29,324 bases of DNA from Bacillota bacterium (GTDB lineage Bacteria > Bacillota > Clostridia > Lachnospirales > Lachnospiraceae). Below the pieces are notes generated by a model. It made no database searches. It saw only the letters and a list, made by a program, of their open reading frames with translations, and was not told the DNA's origin. Positions 1-8,980 of this stretch are shown piece by piece; the stretch's first letter is position 1; the number at the start of each line of letters is the position of its first letter. Location: positions 1-29,324 of the forward strand of contig JAEZKL010000018.1 of the NCBI GenBank assembly GCA_023415475.1. Reading direction: 5' to 3'. The position numbers and the translations under genes are program-made.

Positions 1-3000
1 TTAAGATTCGTCTGATCCAAGGGACTGCCTACCTTAACAAGATGCTTCGCCTTGTTGTTAAAGGCTTCCGAATAGTACAAGTCTACTGCTATCCTGTTCT
101 TCCCGTCTTTGTCCACATAATAGAAATTCGGCTTGATTGACAGTTTACAGCTATCCGAGAACATATTGCCTGTGGTATCAAGCGAGAAACGAATCATATA
201 GCCCGTCTTTAGGATTCCCATGTTTTTGTAATAAGGATGACTGCCGTTCACAAGCGGAAAGGTATATTTGGTATTCCTGCCCGAATCAACCCCATACTGG
301 TCATTCGTTCCGAGTGCATAGGTATAAGACCGGTTTTTACTATATGTTAAAAGACCGGTACCTACGGTATATTTAGAAAAATCCTTTTTGAAATCCATGG
401 AGTCATTCACCCGAAAGACTTCCTCCCAGATGGGATAGTCGGAAATATCATATATGGTTAATCCATAGATACGTCCGGATACCTCTACGTTTAAGGTGTT
501 GGATGCAACATAATTAACAAGGGATTTATTGGCATATTCTTCAGTCCTGGTTATGTAGGGCAATCCATTTACTGCCACTGTTCTGAATTGTACGGTATAA
601 ACACCTTCATTGACCGTCATCGGCAGGTAAAACCTTGGCTTTGTTCGGCCGATTGTAAGCCAGGTACTCGCCTTAATAAACGCATCATCCTCTTCCTCAT
701 AAGCGACACCCTTGTCCATAATTACATCAAAGGGAAATTTGACCTGGTTCATCAAAACTCCATCATCCTCCGCTATATAAGATATATTAGGATCTCTTAA
801 GCTCATTGAAAAATCTCTGGAATAGTAACCCTGCTTATTACTATGCGGTCCGGTATTCGAAATAGATACAACAAAATCGGATAAGGTGGGATCCGGATCA
901 AGAACGAGCTGATTGCATCCCCTGCTCGGATTAATCAGCTGGCTGTGCTTGTCATTATCATCGGTGATGGATGGGATGCATATTACAGGCGTATGAATCA
1001 CTACCTTGTTTATGCCATCAATACTGTATTGAGGATTGGTCGGTCTTGTGGCATTCACTGTTGCAATTGCTGTATATGTTATTGTTCCGTTGGATGCAAA
1101 GGTACCATTTACTTTCGTCGCTTCGATAATATTATTCGGTTTATATAAAACATTCTGATTTATGAAGGTTTCACATTGTGTTACACCGCTTCGGTTAATA
1201 TCCGGAACAATCGTCTGTGCGATCGAATCATTCATTACCGTTGTACCGTTAAAATTCAGATAGTCACTTCTAACACGGATATTTCCCGTCATACTCCAAG
1301 CTTGGCTTGAAAAATCCTCGTTCCCAAAAGTAGGCTTTGATGTTCCGGATGATACGATATTTTGTGGAGGTAGTGTTATTCCATTGGAATATTCATTTGG
1401 TGGTAGGATGTGATAAGACTCATCACTGAAATGGTTGATAGAAATTCTTGGAGGATGATAAAAAGAATAATCAGGATAGATGGTAATAGCTTCATTCGGT
1501 AATGCATAATTTCTGAGCACAGCACTTCCTATCTTGTAACATTCGAAATTCTGAATTTCCCAATAGGCATAAGCTCTGGCTACGGTTACTGTCTGAGTTA
1601 CCGTAATCGTTTCACTTACCTGCTTAGGGCCTCCACCGGGAACGGTTGTCGGCGTGGCAGTCATCCAAGAGAGGATGTAATCTTTCTTAACTGTGATCGG
1701 GTAATACTTCACTCCTACTTTCTTGACAAAGCTGTACCCAACTAAATAATCCTTTGCTGTAACTTGTCCGTATAAGCTCTCCGTAGTTGGAACTCCCTGG
1801 ACAGAAGTAAACTTTTCTGCTCCCCGATTATCTGCATTAATTACCCCAGTGTTAACTGGTGCGGTGAATTCCATATGTGCAGAATCCGAGGGTGGTGGGG
1901 TGATGTTCGGTGGAGTAAATACATCCGGTTTAGGTGTTGGAATTGGGGAGGGAGCAGCTGAAGTCGAATAGATCATATGGAAGACAGCCGTACTATCCTT
2001 TTTCGCATCTGGCATTATGTAATTCTTTATATGTTCTTCATTAATAATACTAGTTGTTTTCTCAGTTCCGTTTTTACTTGTGTATATCAATTTCCATTTG
2101 TTTTGATAAGTATATTTGCTATTAAGAAACTTTTGTGCTGCTGGCATATTGAAGTTAAATGAGGCCCCCCCATAAGTATCTCTATCACTCTGGAGATCCT
2201 TGATAGGCGTACCGTTTTCTGTCTCTGCGACAACCTTTACTTTATAGGGATCACTTTTAGCTTTCTTATACTTGAAATAGACGGTAAGAGTTGTACCGGG
2301 AATAACATCGGGAGCGGTAAATTGAGCTACTGAACCGGTATTCTTACTACTTGCTTTATCTACTTCCGAACCTCCGATATCTTCTGTCCACATATAATAC
2401 CAAGAATTATCAAAACTATATTTTACACCGTTTTTTGTAATATTCATTTTATTATTGGGTAATGGAAATTCTATTTCTTCCTCGTATACTGCCTCTCTTT
2501 TCACTCCATCCAGGTCATTATCCAGAGTATTATTCTGTTCATCGACCGCAACATATTCTACATTGAAGATATTACTTGCTGTTAATGTGAACTTTATATT
2601 ATACAAATCAGTGAAAATGGTAGGAAACCATGCTTTCATTTCCTGATAACCAAAGATATTTTTTCCCTCTAAGTCTACTTCCTTGCCATCTTCAGTACCA
2701 TCATCTACTATCATGTATCGATCATACACCGGATTTAAGTATACATCGTATCGATTACCGTTGTTCCTAATATCCTTCGCTGTGATACCTAGCCCTCCTG
2801 AGGATAAACTTCCGGTTGCAAGTTTCAAGAAATTTTTTCTTAAAAACGAGTATATACGCACTTTGGTACTAGCTGTCGTAATAGCATCTTCAATTTTAAC
2901 ATTTATACTCTTTGATCGGAGTATAGAAGAATTGGAGCCTTCGGTAAATTTATATTGAGTATTATATTTTTCTTTACTCATGTAGTAATACTGTGTTTTA

Positions 3001-3212
3001 TATCTTGGTTGATTCATCTGTCCGGCGTTATGCACACTAGTCCAGGAAACAATATTTCCATCTACTTTGCTATTCGCTACGTCATAGATAACCCAATCTC
3101 CTGTGTTCGTAGCAGCATCTACCTGCCTTATCACAATTGAATCCGCTATCAGAGAAAAAAATAAAAAGACCACTATAAATGACGAGATAATTCTTTGGTA
3201 TGTATATCGCAC
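1..3212 (-). CDS. Giant secreted modular surface protein, 3' end missing (runs off left edge)
   Basis: I read one open frame from a GTG at 3212 to the window edge with no stop, at least 1070 codons. The GTG follows an AAGAAGGTG ribosome site; a nearby ATG in another frame stops after 13 codons. Residues 1-34 form a signal peptide (basic start, hydrophobic FIVVFLFFSLIA, then VDAA before the mature part). The body is rich in Asn, Thr, Tyr and beta-type sequence. A Pro/Ser/Thr linker lies at about residues 416-443 (APSPIPTPKP, then PPNITPPP), typical of wall-spanning or domain-linking segments. The C-terminal part carries KPRFYLPMTVNEGVYTVQF and GLTIYDISDYPIW, which I recall from large proteins of Lachnospiraceae Tad loci (possibly annotated DUF5704; memory only). 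No anchor or sorting signal is visible in the available part. It follows the SLH gene across a hairpin terminator, so expression may be reduced or separate. Confidence 0.85.
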   Translation of the reverse strand, partial: MRYTYQRIISSFIVVFLFFSLIADSIVIRQVDAATNTGDWVIYDVANSKVDGNIVSWTSVHNAGQMNQPRYKTQYYYMSKEKYNTQYKFTEGSNSSILRSKSINVKIEDAITTASTKVRIYSFLRKNFLKLATGSLSSGGLGITAKDIRNNGNRYDVYLNPVYDRYMIVDDGTEDGKEVDLEGKNIFGYQEMKAWFPTIFTDLYNIKFTLTASNIFNVEYVAVDEQNNTLDNDLDGVKREAVYEEEIEFPLPNNKMNITKNGVKYSFDNSWYYMWTEDIGGSEVDKASSKNTGSVAQFTAPDVIPGTTLTVYFKYKKAKSDPYKVKVVAETENGTPIKDLQSDRDTYGGASFNFNMPAAQKFLNSKYTYQNKWKLIYTSKNGTEKTTSIINEEHIKNYIMPDAKKDSTAVFHMIYSTSAAPSPIPTPKPDVFTPPNITPPPSDSAHMEFTAPVNTGVINADNRGAEKFTSVQGVPTTESLYGQVTAKDYLVGYSFVKKVGVKYYPITVKKDYILSWMTATPTTVPGGGPKQVSETITVTQTVTVARAYAYWEIQNFECYKIGSAVLRNYALPNEAITIYPDYSFYHPPRISINHFSDESYHILPPNEYSNGITLPPQNIVSSGTSKPTFGNEDFSSQAWSMTGNIRVRSDYLNFNGTTVMNDSIAQTIVPDINRSGVTQCETFINQNVLYKPNNIIEATKVNGTFASNGTITYTAIATVNATRPTNPQYSIDGINKVVIHTPVICIPSITDDNDKHSQLINPSRGCNQLVLDPDPTLSDFVVSISNTGPHSNKQGYYSRDFSMSLRDPNISYIAEDDGVLMNQVKFPFDVIMDKGVAYEEEDDAFIKASTWLTIGRTKPRFYLPMTVNEGVYTVQFRTVAVNGLPYITRTEEYANKSLVNYVASNTLNVEVSGRIYGLTIYDISDYPIWEEVFRVNDSMDFKKDFSKYTVGTGLLTYSKNRSYTYALGTNDQYGVDSGRNTKYTFPLVNGSHPYYKNMGILKTGYMIRFSLDTTGNMFSDSCKLSIKPNFYYVDKDGKNRIAVDLYYSEAFNNKAKHLVKVGSPLDQTNL

Positions 3213-3230
3213 ATTTCACCTTCTTCTTAT

Positions 3231-3269
3231 TTAAGAAAACCCCGCAAAGGTACACATGCCCTGCGGGGT
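3231..3269 (-). terminator. Rho-independent terminator after the SLH gene
   Basis: On the minus strand ACCCCGCA pairs perfectly with TGCGGGGT across a 15-nt loop (arms 3262-3269 and 3239-3246), followed by a TTTCTT tract. It lies between the stop of the SLH gene and the start of the giant secreted protein, only about 20 nt upstream of that gene's ribosome site. It may therefore act as a partial terminator or attenuator inside the cluster. Confidence 0.75.
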
Positions 3270-3290
3270 CCAACCTATGATTACTATAAA

Positions 3291-4586
3291 TTATTTAATT
3301 ATCGTGCCCGTATAGAATTCTTCAAATATCTTAGCCTGATAAACTCCTAAATTCTCAGGTTCAGTTCCATAAGGATTATCCAACTCCACATCAAAAAAGC
3401 ATTCCCTCCATTCTCCTAATTCAAAATCATTCAACAGGATAGGATAATTGGTATAGAATAAATCATTTTCAAGATATGCTTCTCCGCTCTTATAAAGAGT
3501 CTTTGAGGATACAATGCGATATTTTACATAAAATCGAAGATAGTATGATCCATCGAAATAATACATTGATGAGCCATCCGTTGCTATTAGACTGCTTTCG
3601 ATCACCGTCTTGTTGTCCTTGGCTCTCACTAAGAACTTCGTAAGCATTTCCCTTCGGTTTTCTTCGCTATCCTTAATTCCACTAGACATACTGGCAGATG
3701 TAATTAAATCAATCCACTCCTTACCCGACGTACGGTAGTCAATATTGAAGATACACTCCATATGAGTTTTAGCTTTATTCACCCAGGATTCCATGCGTTC
3801 CTTTTTCACGCTTGGAAAATTCTCAATATCCTTCGTCAAATCAAGATCGGCCGGCTTAGCATAATCCACCAAATTTTTCAATGGAACTTTCTCCATCTTT
3901 CCTGTTTTCTCATTATACTCAGTCCAGGTTACAATCTCATAATAGAATTTCCAATCATAATATGCATTGGGGAAGCTTGCTAGTATGTATGGATAATTCT
4001 TATAGCTCTTAGGAAGCTTGGTTGTCCGGATCAGCTGTCCATCGGGACTGATCTTTGCTCGCTTGCTCTTATCCTTCAACATTGCGATACAGGATAAAGC
4101 ACCTTCCTCAGATATCTTTATCGTGACTTTAAGCTCACGATCTGTACAATAAGCTCCATTGGAATATCCTTTCATAAATCCCTTCAGGTAAGCTTTTGCT
4201 ACATCTGCACGTTTGCTTTCATCCACTTTACTGATATCGGAGATTCGCTTGTCGATTGCAAGCTGGACCAGCGACCTATCCACTTGATCACCATACAGAT
4301 ATTCATCCGCCCTGTTTAAAATCACCATCGCATCACCGCGGGTTAGATTTGTATCATAAGATGAGTACTCACCGTCCTTAATGATGCCCATCCCTTTTAA
4401 ACCCTCAGCATAACTACCGTTTACTGCTGCCACAGTAATTTCTTTCGCTATATGTTCCGAAAAAGCTTCAACGGAAATATAAGTAACGGTTTTCTCAGCT
4501 GCATTTACTTCTGAGCTTGGATACATTGAGATAAATAATGTCATAAACAATCCTGTTGCTACCAATTTTGTAAATACCTTCATCAT
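3291..4586 (-). CDS. Secreted S-layer-homology (SLH) domain protein
   Basis: 431 aa. Residues 1-29 are a signal peptide (basic start, hydrophobic core LVATGLFMTLFI, cleavage near VNA-A). Two SLH-type units follow. Residues about 52-100 include YAEGLKGMGIIKDGEY and LTRGDAMVILNRADEYL. Residues about 115-172 include RISDISKV, KAYLKGFMKGYSNGAY and EEGALSCIAMLKD. The following KRAKISPDGQLIRTTKLPK and YPYILASFPNAYYDW are motifs I recall from SLH proteins coded next to Tad-like loci in Lachnospiraceae. The rest (200-431) is unassigned and probably beta-rich. SLH units bind pyruvylated secondary cell-wall polymer, so the protein probably sits in the wall and could dock the surface structure. Its ATG follows AGGGGGTAATCAA. 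It is separated from the upstream 350-aa gene by 576 bp containing a 9-bp repeat array, so it may have its own promoter. Confidence 0.85.
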   Translation of the reverse strand: MMKVFTKLVATGLFMTLFISMYPSSEVNAAEKTVTYISVEAFSEHIAKEITVAAVNGSYAEGLKGMGIIKDGEYSSYDTNLTRGDAMVILNRADEYLYGDQVDRSLVQLAIDKRISDISKVDESKRADVAKAYLKGFMKGYSNGAYCTDRELKVTIKISEEGALSCIAMLKDKSKRAKISPDGQLIRTTKLPKSYKNYPYILASFPNAYYDWKFYYEIVTWTEYNEKTGKMEKVPLKNLVDYAKPADLDLTKDIENFPSVKKERMESWVNKAKTHMECIFNIDYRTSGKEWIDLITSASMSSGIKDSEENRREMLTKFLVRAKDNKTVIESSLIATDGSSMYYFDGSYYLRFYVKYRIVSSKTLYKSGEAYLENDLFYTNYPILLNDFELGEWRECFFDVELDNPYGTEPENLGVYQAKIFEEFYTGTIIK

Positions 4587-4676
4587 TTGATTACCCCCTA
4601 AAAAAGCTGTTCATAGTCGTTCATAGTCTCTTATATATCCTTTATATTAAAAATTATTTTATGACCCCGTCTTTTT

Positions 4677-4829
4677 TACTGCTGTAAAATTACAGCATAG
4701 GAGTGTTCATACATCCTAGGTAAACCGTACGAAGCACGCTTCGCCAGCTTCTCCCATGCCTGTTTAAAGGCAATATTCGTATGTGCACTTTTGCTTATGT
4801 CAAGGGATGGTGCGGTAGAGAACTTCATC
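4677..4829 (-). CDS. Possible 50-aa small protein or gene remnant
   Basis: ATG at 4829 to TAA at 4677, 50 aa, beginning MKFSTAPSLDISKS and ending EHSYAVILQQ. The middle (FKQAWEKLAKRASYGLPRMY) has protein-like, basic amphipathic composition. There is no good Shine-Dalgarno upstream and I recognise no family. It could be a small protein, the tail of a decayed gene, or chance. Its last codons contain an 18-bp palindrome. Confidence 0.25.
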
Positions 4830-5032
4830 TATACATCTATGCTGTTTCACAGTAAAATTCCATCAAGGCAGATGGGATGTGTGTAAGAATAATCGATAGA
4901 TAAAGCATAACATGTTTTTACTATAAATTCAATTATTTCCCAATTTAATCTTGAATTTTCCAGCAAAGTTGTCGAATATACTTTTATATGCGAATCAAGT
5001 ACATAGTACATGTCTTATTTCTTTTATAATAT

Positions 5033-5129
5033 CTTATATCCCTTATATCTCTTATATTCTTATATCTCTTATATCTCTTTCATGTCTTACATGTCTTACA
5101 TGTCTTACATGTCTTACATGTTTATATGT
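5033..5129. repeat. 9-bp tandem repeat array (about 11 units)
   Basis: On the plus strand the units are CTTATATCY (with one 8-bp unit) at 5033-5076, a hybrid CTTTCATGT at 5077-5085, then CTTACATGT four times exactly at 5086-5121 and a degenerate last unit to 5129. A further stray copy of ACATGTCTTA lies near 5008-5017. It sits just downstream of the stop of the 350-aa pilin-like gene. Confidence 0.9.
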
Positions 5130-5162
5130 ACCTTATGAACCTCTTTTACCTTATAATACCCC

Positions 5163-6215
5163 TCATGGTAAATAGTTCGGTGCATTTACTCCTGATTCAC
5201 CATTACATACCGGGCATGCATATGCTCCCCTCTTTGCACAGCTTTCTATATCGTAAAGAGGCTCGTCAAACAGAATCATTCCTCCTTTTTCTAATTCCGG
5301 ACAATTATCCCTATGATAAACATAGTACCACCCGATTTGTTCTAAGTAGAACAACCTGTTCTTAGAGATCCTCGCGCCGGTGGAGGCGATTCTGTTATAA
5401 ACTTCGCCTACCTGGTCACCATAAGGGTATCCTTGAAACACTACAAACATGCTTACATCATCCAGATATGGAGCCCAAGTCTCCTCTCTCATTACGGGTA
5501 ATGAGAAATTATAGGTAATCCCATATTGTCTGGCGATATGGTTATGATGGCTTGTATAATAAGCCATTGTCGCTTCAATATTATTAATGATAGCTCCTTT
5601 TCGCACCAATTCAAAGCTCTCATCCTTCAATAGAATATTATCAGGATTGGAATTTCTAAAGGTTAAGTAAGCATCCTTTTTCTGAATATCATGATAATCC
5701 ATATTATAAACTCTTTGATCAGTTCCTCCCCTCAGACAATTGCTTTTATCGTACAACGTGATGATATCGCCCAAGGTAAAACTGTATATAAAATCATCAT
5801 CTTCATAATAATAAGGCAGCTTCTCCGTCCATCGTTTCGATACACCAATTTTCCCATCCATTGTCCGGTATTCATCCGAGTAAAATATGTAATATCCGTC
5901 TTCCATCGTAACTAGGATAAGGGGAATATATTGATTTAATTTGGCGATATTGTCTTTATCATCCATAATACCGAAGGAGGAATAGAGAGAAGCGAAAAAG
6001 CTGTTTACAGCCTCGTCCTTATTAATCGTCAACTTATCGCTATCAAAAGTCTGTACAAGACTATTAACTCCATCGTCAATGGCAGTGGTTATATTGCGCT
6101 CAATCTGTACCTTATTATTCAAAATTGCTTCCATGCTATTAGACTTGATATCAAGAACAACAAAGATGCTGATAGCAATTACAACGAAAATAATAATATA
6201 ATTATGTATCCTCAA
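5163..6215 (-). CDS. Pilin-like anchored protein with C-terminal Cys clusters
   Basis: 350 aa from a TTG start chosen because GGAGAGGG lies 7 nt upstream; no better ATG is in frame. Residues 5-22 form one membrane helix (YIIIFVVIAISIFVVLDI), followed by a polar, probably helical stem (about 25-60), the layout of TadE/TadF-type minor pilins. The rest (about 95-350) is aromatic-rich (DGYYIFYSDEY, GWYYVYHRDN) and probably exposed outside the cell. Four Cys cluster near the end: C305, C326, C334 and C337 (AYACPVCNG), a candidate metal knuckle or disulfide set like the CPxC units of the two upstream giant proteins. It starts 18 bp after the stop of the 915-aa gene, so it is cotranscribed with it. 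Role inferred: minor subunit or partner of the giant proteins. Confidence 0.75.
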   Translation of the reverse strand: MRIHNYIIIFVVIAISIFVVLDIKSNSMEAILNNKVQIERNITTAIDDGVNSLVQTFDSDKLTINKDEAVNSFFASLYSSFGIMDDKDNIAKLNQYIPLILVTMEDGYYIFYSDEYRTMDGKIGVSKRWTEKLPYYYEDDDFIYSFTLGDIITLYDKSNCLRGGTDQRVYNMDYHDIQKKDAYLTFRNSNPDNILLKDESFELVRKGAIINNIEATMAYYTSHHNHIARQYGITYNFSLPVMREETWAPYLDDVSMFVVFQGYPYGDQVGEVYNRIASTGARISKNRLFYLEQIGWYYVYHRDNCPELEKGGMILFDEPLYDIESCAKRGAYACPVCNGESGVNAPNYLP

Positions 6216-6232
6216 GAATATTCCCTCTCCTA

Positions 6233-8980
6233 CTAATCCCTGGTTACTTTATCATAACAGTACCCATCTTCTCTGATTGATCCACCTTTTATTACATGGA
6301 TCATATTTACCTTATCATTCAGTAAAATGGCGAATAACAAACGCGTTCCCATACTACCTCGTCGACTCTTCACTGATATTCTTAAGAAATCCTTTTCGGT
6401 AAACCGATATATTCCTTCTCCCTCATAAAGAACCTCTAGGATTTCATCCGTATATTTTTTGGTATAATATTGCATAACATTACCAGTAAAGATCGGAGTG
6501 CTGGCTGCACACCAAGGGCAACCGGGATCACTATCATCCGGATGGAGTTCATATTGTCTGTGACAAACTGAACATAACTTCAAATTTCTCTTAGTAACAA
6601 CCGTTAGGTATGCATAATGACCTTTATAACTCATAGTGACGTACTGAGATCCAAGATAATATTTATCAAGGTTGTCCAGATACTCGGAATCAATAAGCTC
6701 TGTATGACCGTCAAGATAGGTTGCTAGTAAGGTAACCCCATTCTCGGAAAGCGTAGTTCCTCGATATATTGTAAAAGTAGACGTGATTGGAAACTCAACT
6801 GTTAAGCTGGCCAACCATGCTTTACAAAAGGGACACCTCGGATCAGTACCATCATTATTAAGATTATAAATATGCCCATGACTGCAGGTTTTGTTCCGTG
6901 GTAAAACATTAACTGTAAATGTACAAGTTTTAGTTACTCCAAGAGAATCCGTGTATGTAAGCGTCACCGTTCGATTTATTACTGGCGTAGCTGTTGAAAA
7001 TGATGCACTTGCCAATACCACCTTCGTAGATCCGTCCAGATAGGTGGCCCTTACTGTAGTAATCAAGGGTTCATTTGTATAGACCGATTGAACCGGATGT
7101 GTCGGGGAGATGCCGACTACTTTCTGATGACAGTTAAATGCTGTATACTCCTTTTTATAACAAGTTAAAAATTTTAGAGCAGGTAATGAACCAGCGTATA
7201 CATTATAATTATAGGTATACTGATAGGGAGTAACTGCTCCATAGGTACTACTTAAATAATTCCAAAACTCGGTAAATGTCGAATTCCAGGAAGCATACAA
7301 AGGATCCGTAGTATTCATTATTCTATCATAAACGAAAGTTCCATTGTTTTTAACTCTCAAAGCAATAACTTTCTCATAATCTGAATACGCCACTTTCGTT
7401 AATTCGAGAACATACTTGGAATCAGAGGAATAGATGTAGATAGGATATTGGTAGTAAGTATTATAACCTGAGTCATATCGCTGTATGGTCACTGTCCCAT
7501 TGTATGCAGGGACAACATATTTACAACTATCAGAGTGTCTATGTGTCTCTTTAAATCCGCATGTATAAGTTATTTCAGAAGACTTAGGCAATACTCCGTC
7601 CTTTAAACACTGAGGACAACTGTATTTAGGATCATATCCAAACCAAGCAAAGTCTCCTTGATTATACTTAGTTAGGTACGTTGTCCACTCTGGATTAGGC
7701 TTTCGCCATTGATCCACAACACTAGTTACTCCATCAAATGTTACTTCTGTCTGTATTCTGGTCCATTCCGGCCCAGGCCTAGGTTGTGTGCCTGGCACTG
7801 AGAGAAATCTAGAGGTTGATTTTCCAGCTTTTTCAACAATTGTACCGTCTTTCCTTAAATATCTTTGAGTAAAGGAGATGCCATCAGCAGCCCAATGATA
7901 GATATTGTCTCCCACACCTTGTTGATAGCGAAGTTCCCCTATCATATGGGATGTACCTGCATGATATATAGTTTGATATGAGCTGTATAAACCATATGCC
8001 GGAGTACCGGTATGACCCGTAACACTGGTACTAACAGCCGGACCCGTAATTTCACCGCAAACTGGACAACCAGTATAAGGAACCTGTACGTAGTTTTGGG
8101 AAGCATCCACGTATAATAGATTTGTGGTAGGTAAATCTACTACCATCTGCTCATTATACGGTGAGTACACACTTATAATAGCGTCTATTTGACTCATAAG
8201 CGAGCTGACTCTCGGATCAGATAAAGAGTAGTTAAAATTGTATGAAGCATTGACAAGTCCGCCAGAACCGTTAGCAGTGTTCTCAATCTTATAGCTGCAC
8301 CCAATCTGAAAAATACCATTATCCCACCAATTGTATAGGTAATGAATGCTATAAAAGGTTTCATAACAAGAATAACATTGAAAACTAACACGACCGTAGA
8401 ACCCATTCGTACCATTATCGTACCTAATTGCCGTAACATATTTATTTGTATGATTGGTACCAACTAATTGGCACGAGGCTGTATGTGTGTGATCCACATA
8501 ACAAGCCGATGTGTGTACATGACCTGTGGAGGGTGTGCTAGAGGAATTTGCAAGAACACTCTCATTGGTTTCTGTATTCATCGTAAGCCCACTATTATCA
8601 ATCGGATCCGTCACAACCGGAATATTGGTACTAATCGGATAGTAATGATACACATTCGTTCCGGTGAAGGCTTTATTTTGCTCTTCCAGTACCTCCTCCA
8701 GTGTTCGGAAACGGTACTCCGGTTCCACTATCTTTTGCTTATGCTCCAGCTTTATATCATACAGTAAACCTGTCTTTGAAAGAGATTGCTGAAAATCCTC
8801 ATACATGTCTCTGGAAAGATACCCTAAGCTTCTGGTCTCATCTACAAATCGTTCCGTCTGTTCGGAAACTACCGTTCTTAGCAAAGTATCCTGCTTAAGG
8901 CCGATGTATATTAATGGAACCAGGAAAAGGATTGCTACACCGATAAGGATATCTGTTAAATGATCTAAAATGTCTATCAC
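6233..8980 (-). CDS. Giant single-anchor surface protein B (915 aa) with Ig-like repeats and Cys-knuckles
   Basis: GTG start at 8980, 7 nt after GGAGG; it overlaps the TAG stop of the 1019-aa gene by one base, indicating translational coupling. Residues about 9-28 are a membrane helix, then a stem with FVDETR, DMYEDF and TGLLYDIKLEH that matches the upstream paralogue. Residues 154-170 carry a His/Cys cluster (GHVHTSACYVDHTHTASC). Residues about 175-470 form the core shared with the 1019-aa protein: CYSC (202-205), CPVC (305-308), PGPEW, RKPNPEW, DFAWFGYDPKYSCPQCL (443-459). Then come a second His/Cys cluster (ETHRHSDSC, 478-486), an insert (about 490-615) absent from the paralogue, an Ig-like repeat, a knuckle (C699 to C716/C719), a second Ig-like repeat, a knuckle (C803/C806, C821/C824) and a C-terminal tail also shared with the paralogue. 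Probably exported through the Tad-like machine as adhesin or tip; function inferred. Confidence 0.85.
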   Translation of the reverse strand: MIDILDHLTDILIGVAILFLVPLIYIGLKQDTLLRTVVSEQTERFVDETRSLGYLSRDMYEDFQQSLSKTGLLYDIKLEHKQKIVEPEYRFRTLEEVLEEQNKAFTGTNVYHYYPISTNIPVVTDPIDNSGLTMNTETNESVLANSSSTPSTGHVHTSACYVDHTHTASCQLVGTNHTNKYVTAIRYDNGTNGFYGRVSFQCYSCYETFYSIHYLYNWWDNGIFQIGCSYKIENTANGSGGLVNASYNFNYSLSDPRVSSLMSQIDAIISVYSPYNEQMVVDLPTTNLLYVDASQNYVQVPYTGCPVCGEITGPAVSTSVTGHTGTPAYGLYSSYQTIYHAGTSHMIGELRYQQGVGDNIYHWAADGISFTQRYLRKDGTIVEKAGKSTSRFLSVPGTQPRPGPEWTRIQTEVTFDGVTSVVDQWRKPNPEWTTYLTKYNQGDFAWFGYDPKYSCPQCLKDGVLPKSSEITYTCGFKETHRHSDSCKYVVPAYNGTVTIQRYDSGYNTYYQYPIYIYSSDSKYVLELTKVAYSDYEKVIALRVKNNGTFVYDRIMNTTDPLYASWNSTFTEFWNYLSSTYGAVTPYQYTYNYNVYAGSLPALKFLTCYKKEYTAFNCHQKVVGISPTHPVQSVYTNEPLITTVRATYLDGSTKVVLASASFSTATPVINRTVTLTYTDSLGVTKTCTFTVNVLPRNKTCSHGHIYNLNNDGTDPRCPFCKAWLASLTVEFPITSTFTIYRGTTLSENGVTLLATYLDGHTELIDSEYLDNLDKYYLGSQYVTMSYKGHYAYLTVVTKRNLKLCSVCHRQYELHPDDSDPGCPWCAASTPIFTGNVMQYYTKKYTDEILEVLYEGEGIYRFTEKDFLRISVKSRRGSMGTRLLFAILLNDKVNMIHVIKGGSIREDGYCYDKVTRD

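Larger units (their letters stand above)
4587..5162. other. Long intergenic gap inside the cluster
   Basis: 576 bp between the 350-aa gene and the SLH gene, both on the minus strand. It holds a possible 50-codon minus-strand frame (4677-4829), an 18-bp palindrome TGCTGTAAAATTACAGCA at 4681-4698, a TTGACA match (minus strand, 4799-4804) without a convincing -10, and a 9-bp tandem array at 5033-5129. I saw no clear terminator and no recognised RNA family. Confidence 0.6.

Noticed and set aside
4690..4830. Possible c-di-GMP or other riboswitch upstream of the SLH gene
   Set aside because: Short hairpins exist but none of the conserved aptamer cores are present.
4951..5175. Plus-strand 74-codon frame across the 9-bp repeat (repeated Leu-Thr-Cys)
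   Set aside because: It is open only because the repeat length is a multiple of three; there is no ribosome site and it overlaps the end of a supported minus-strand gene.
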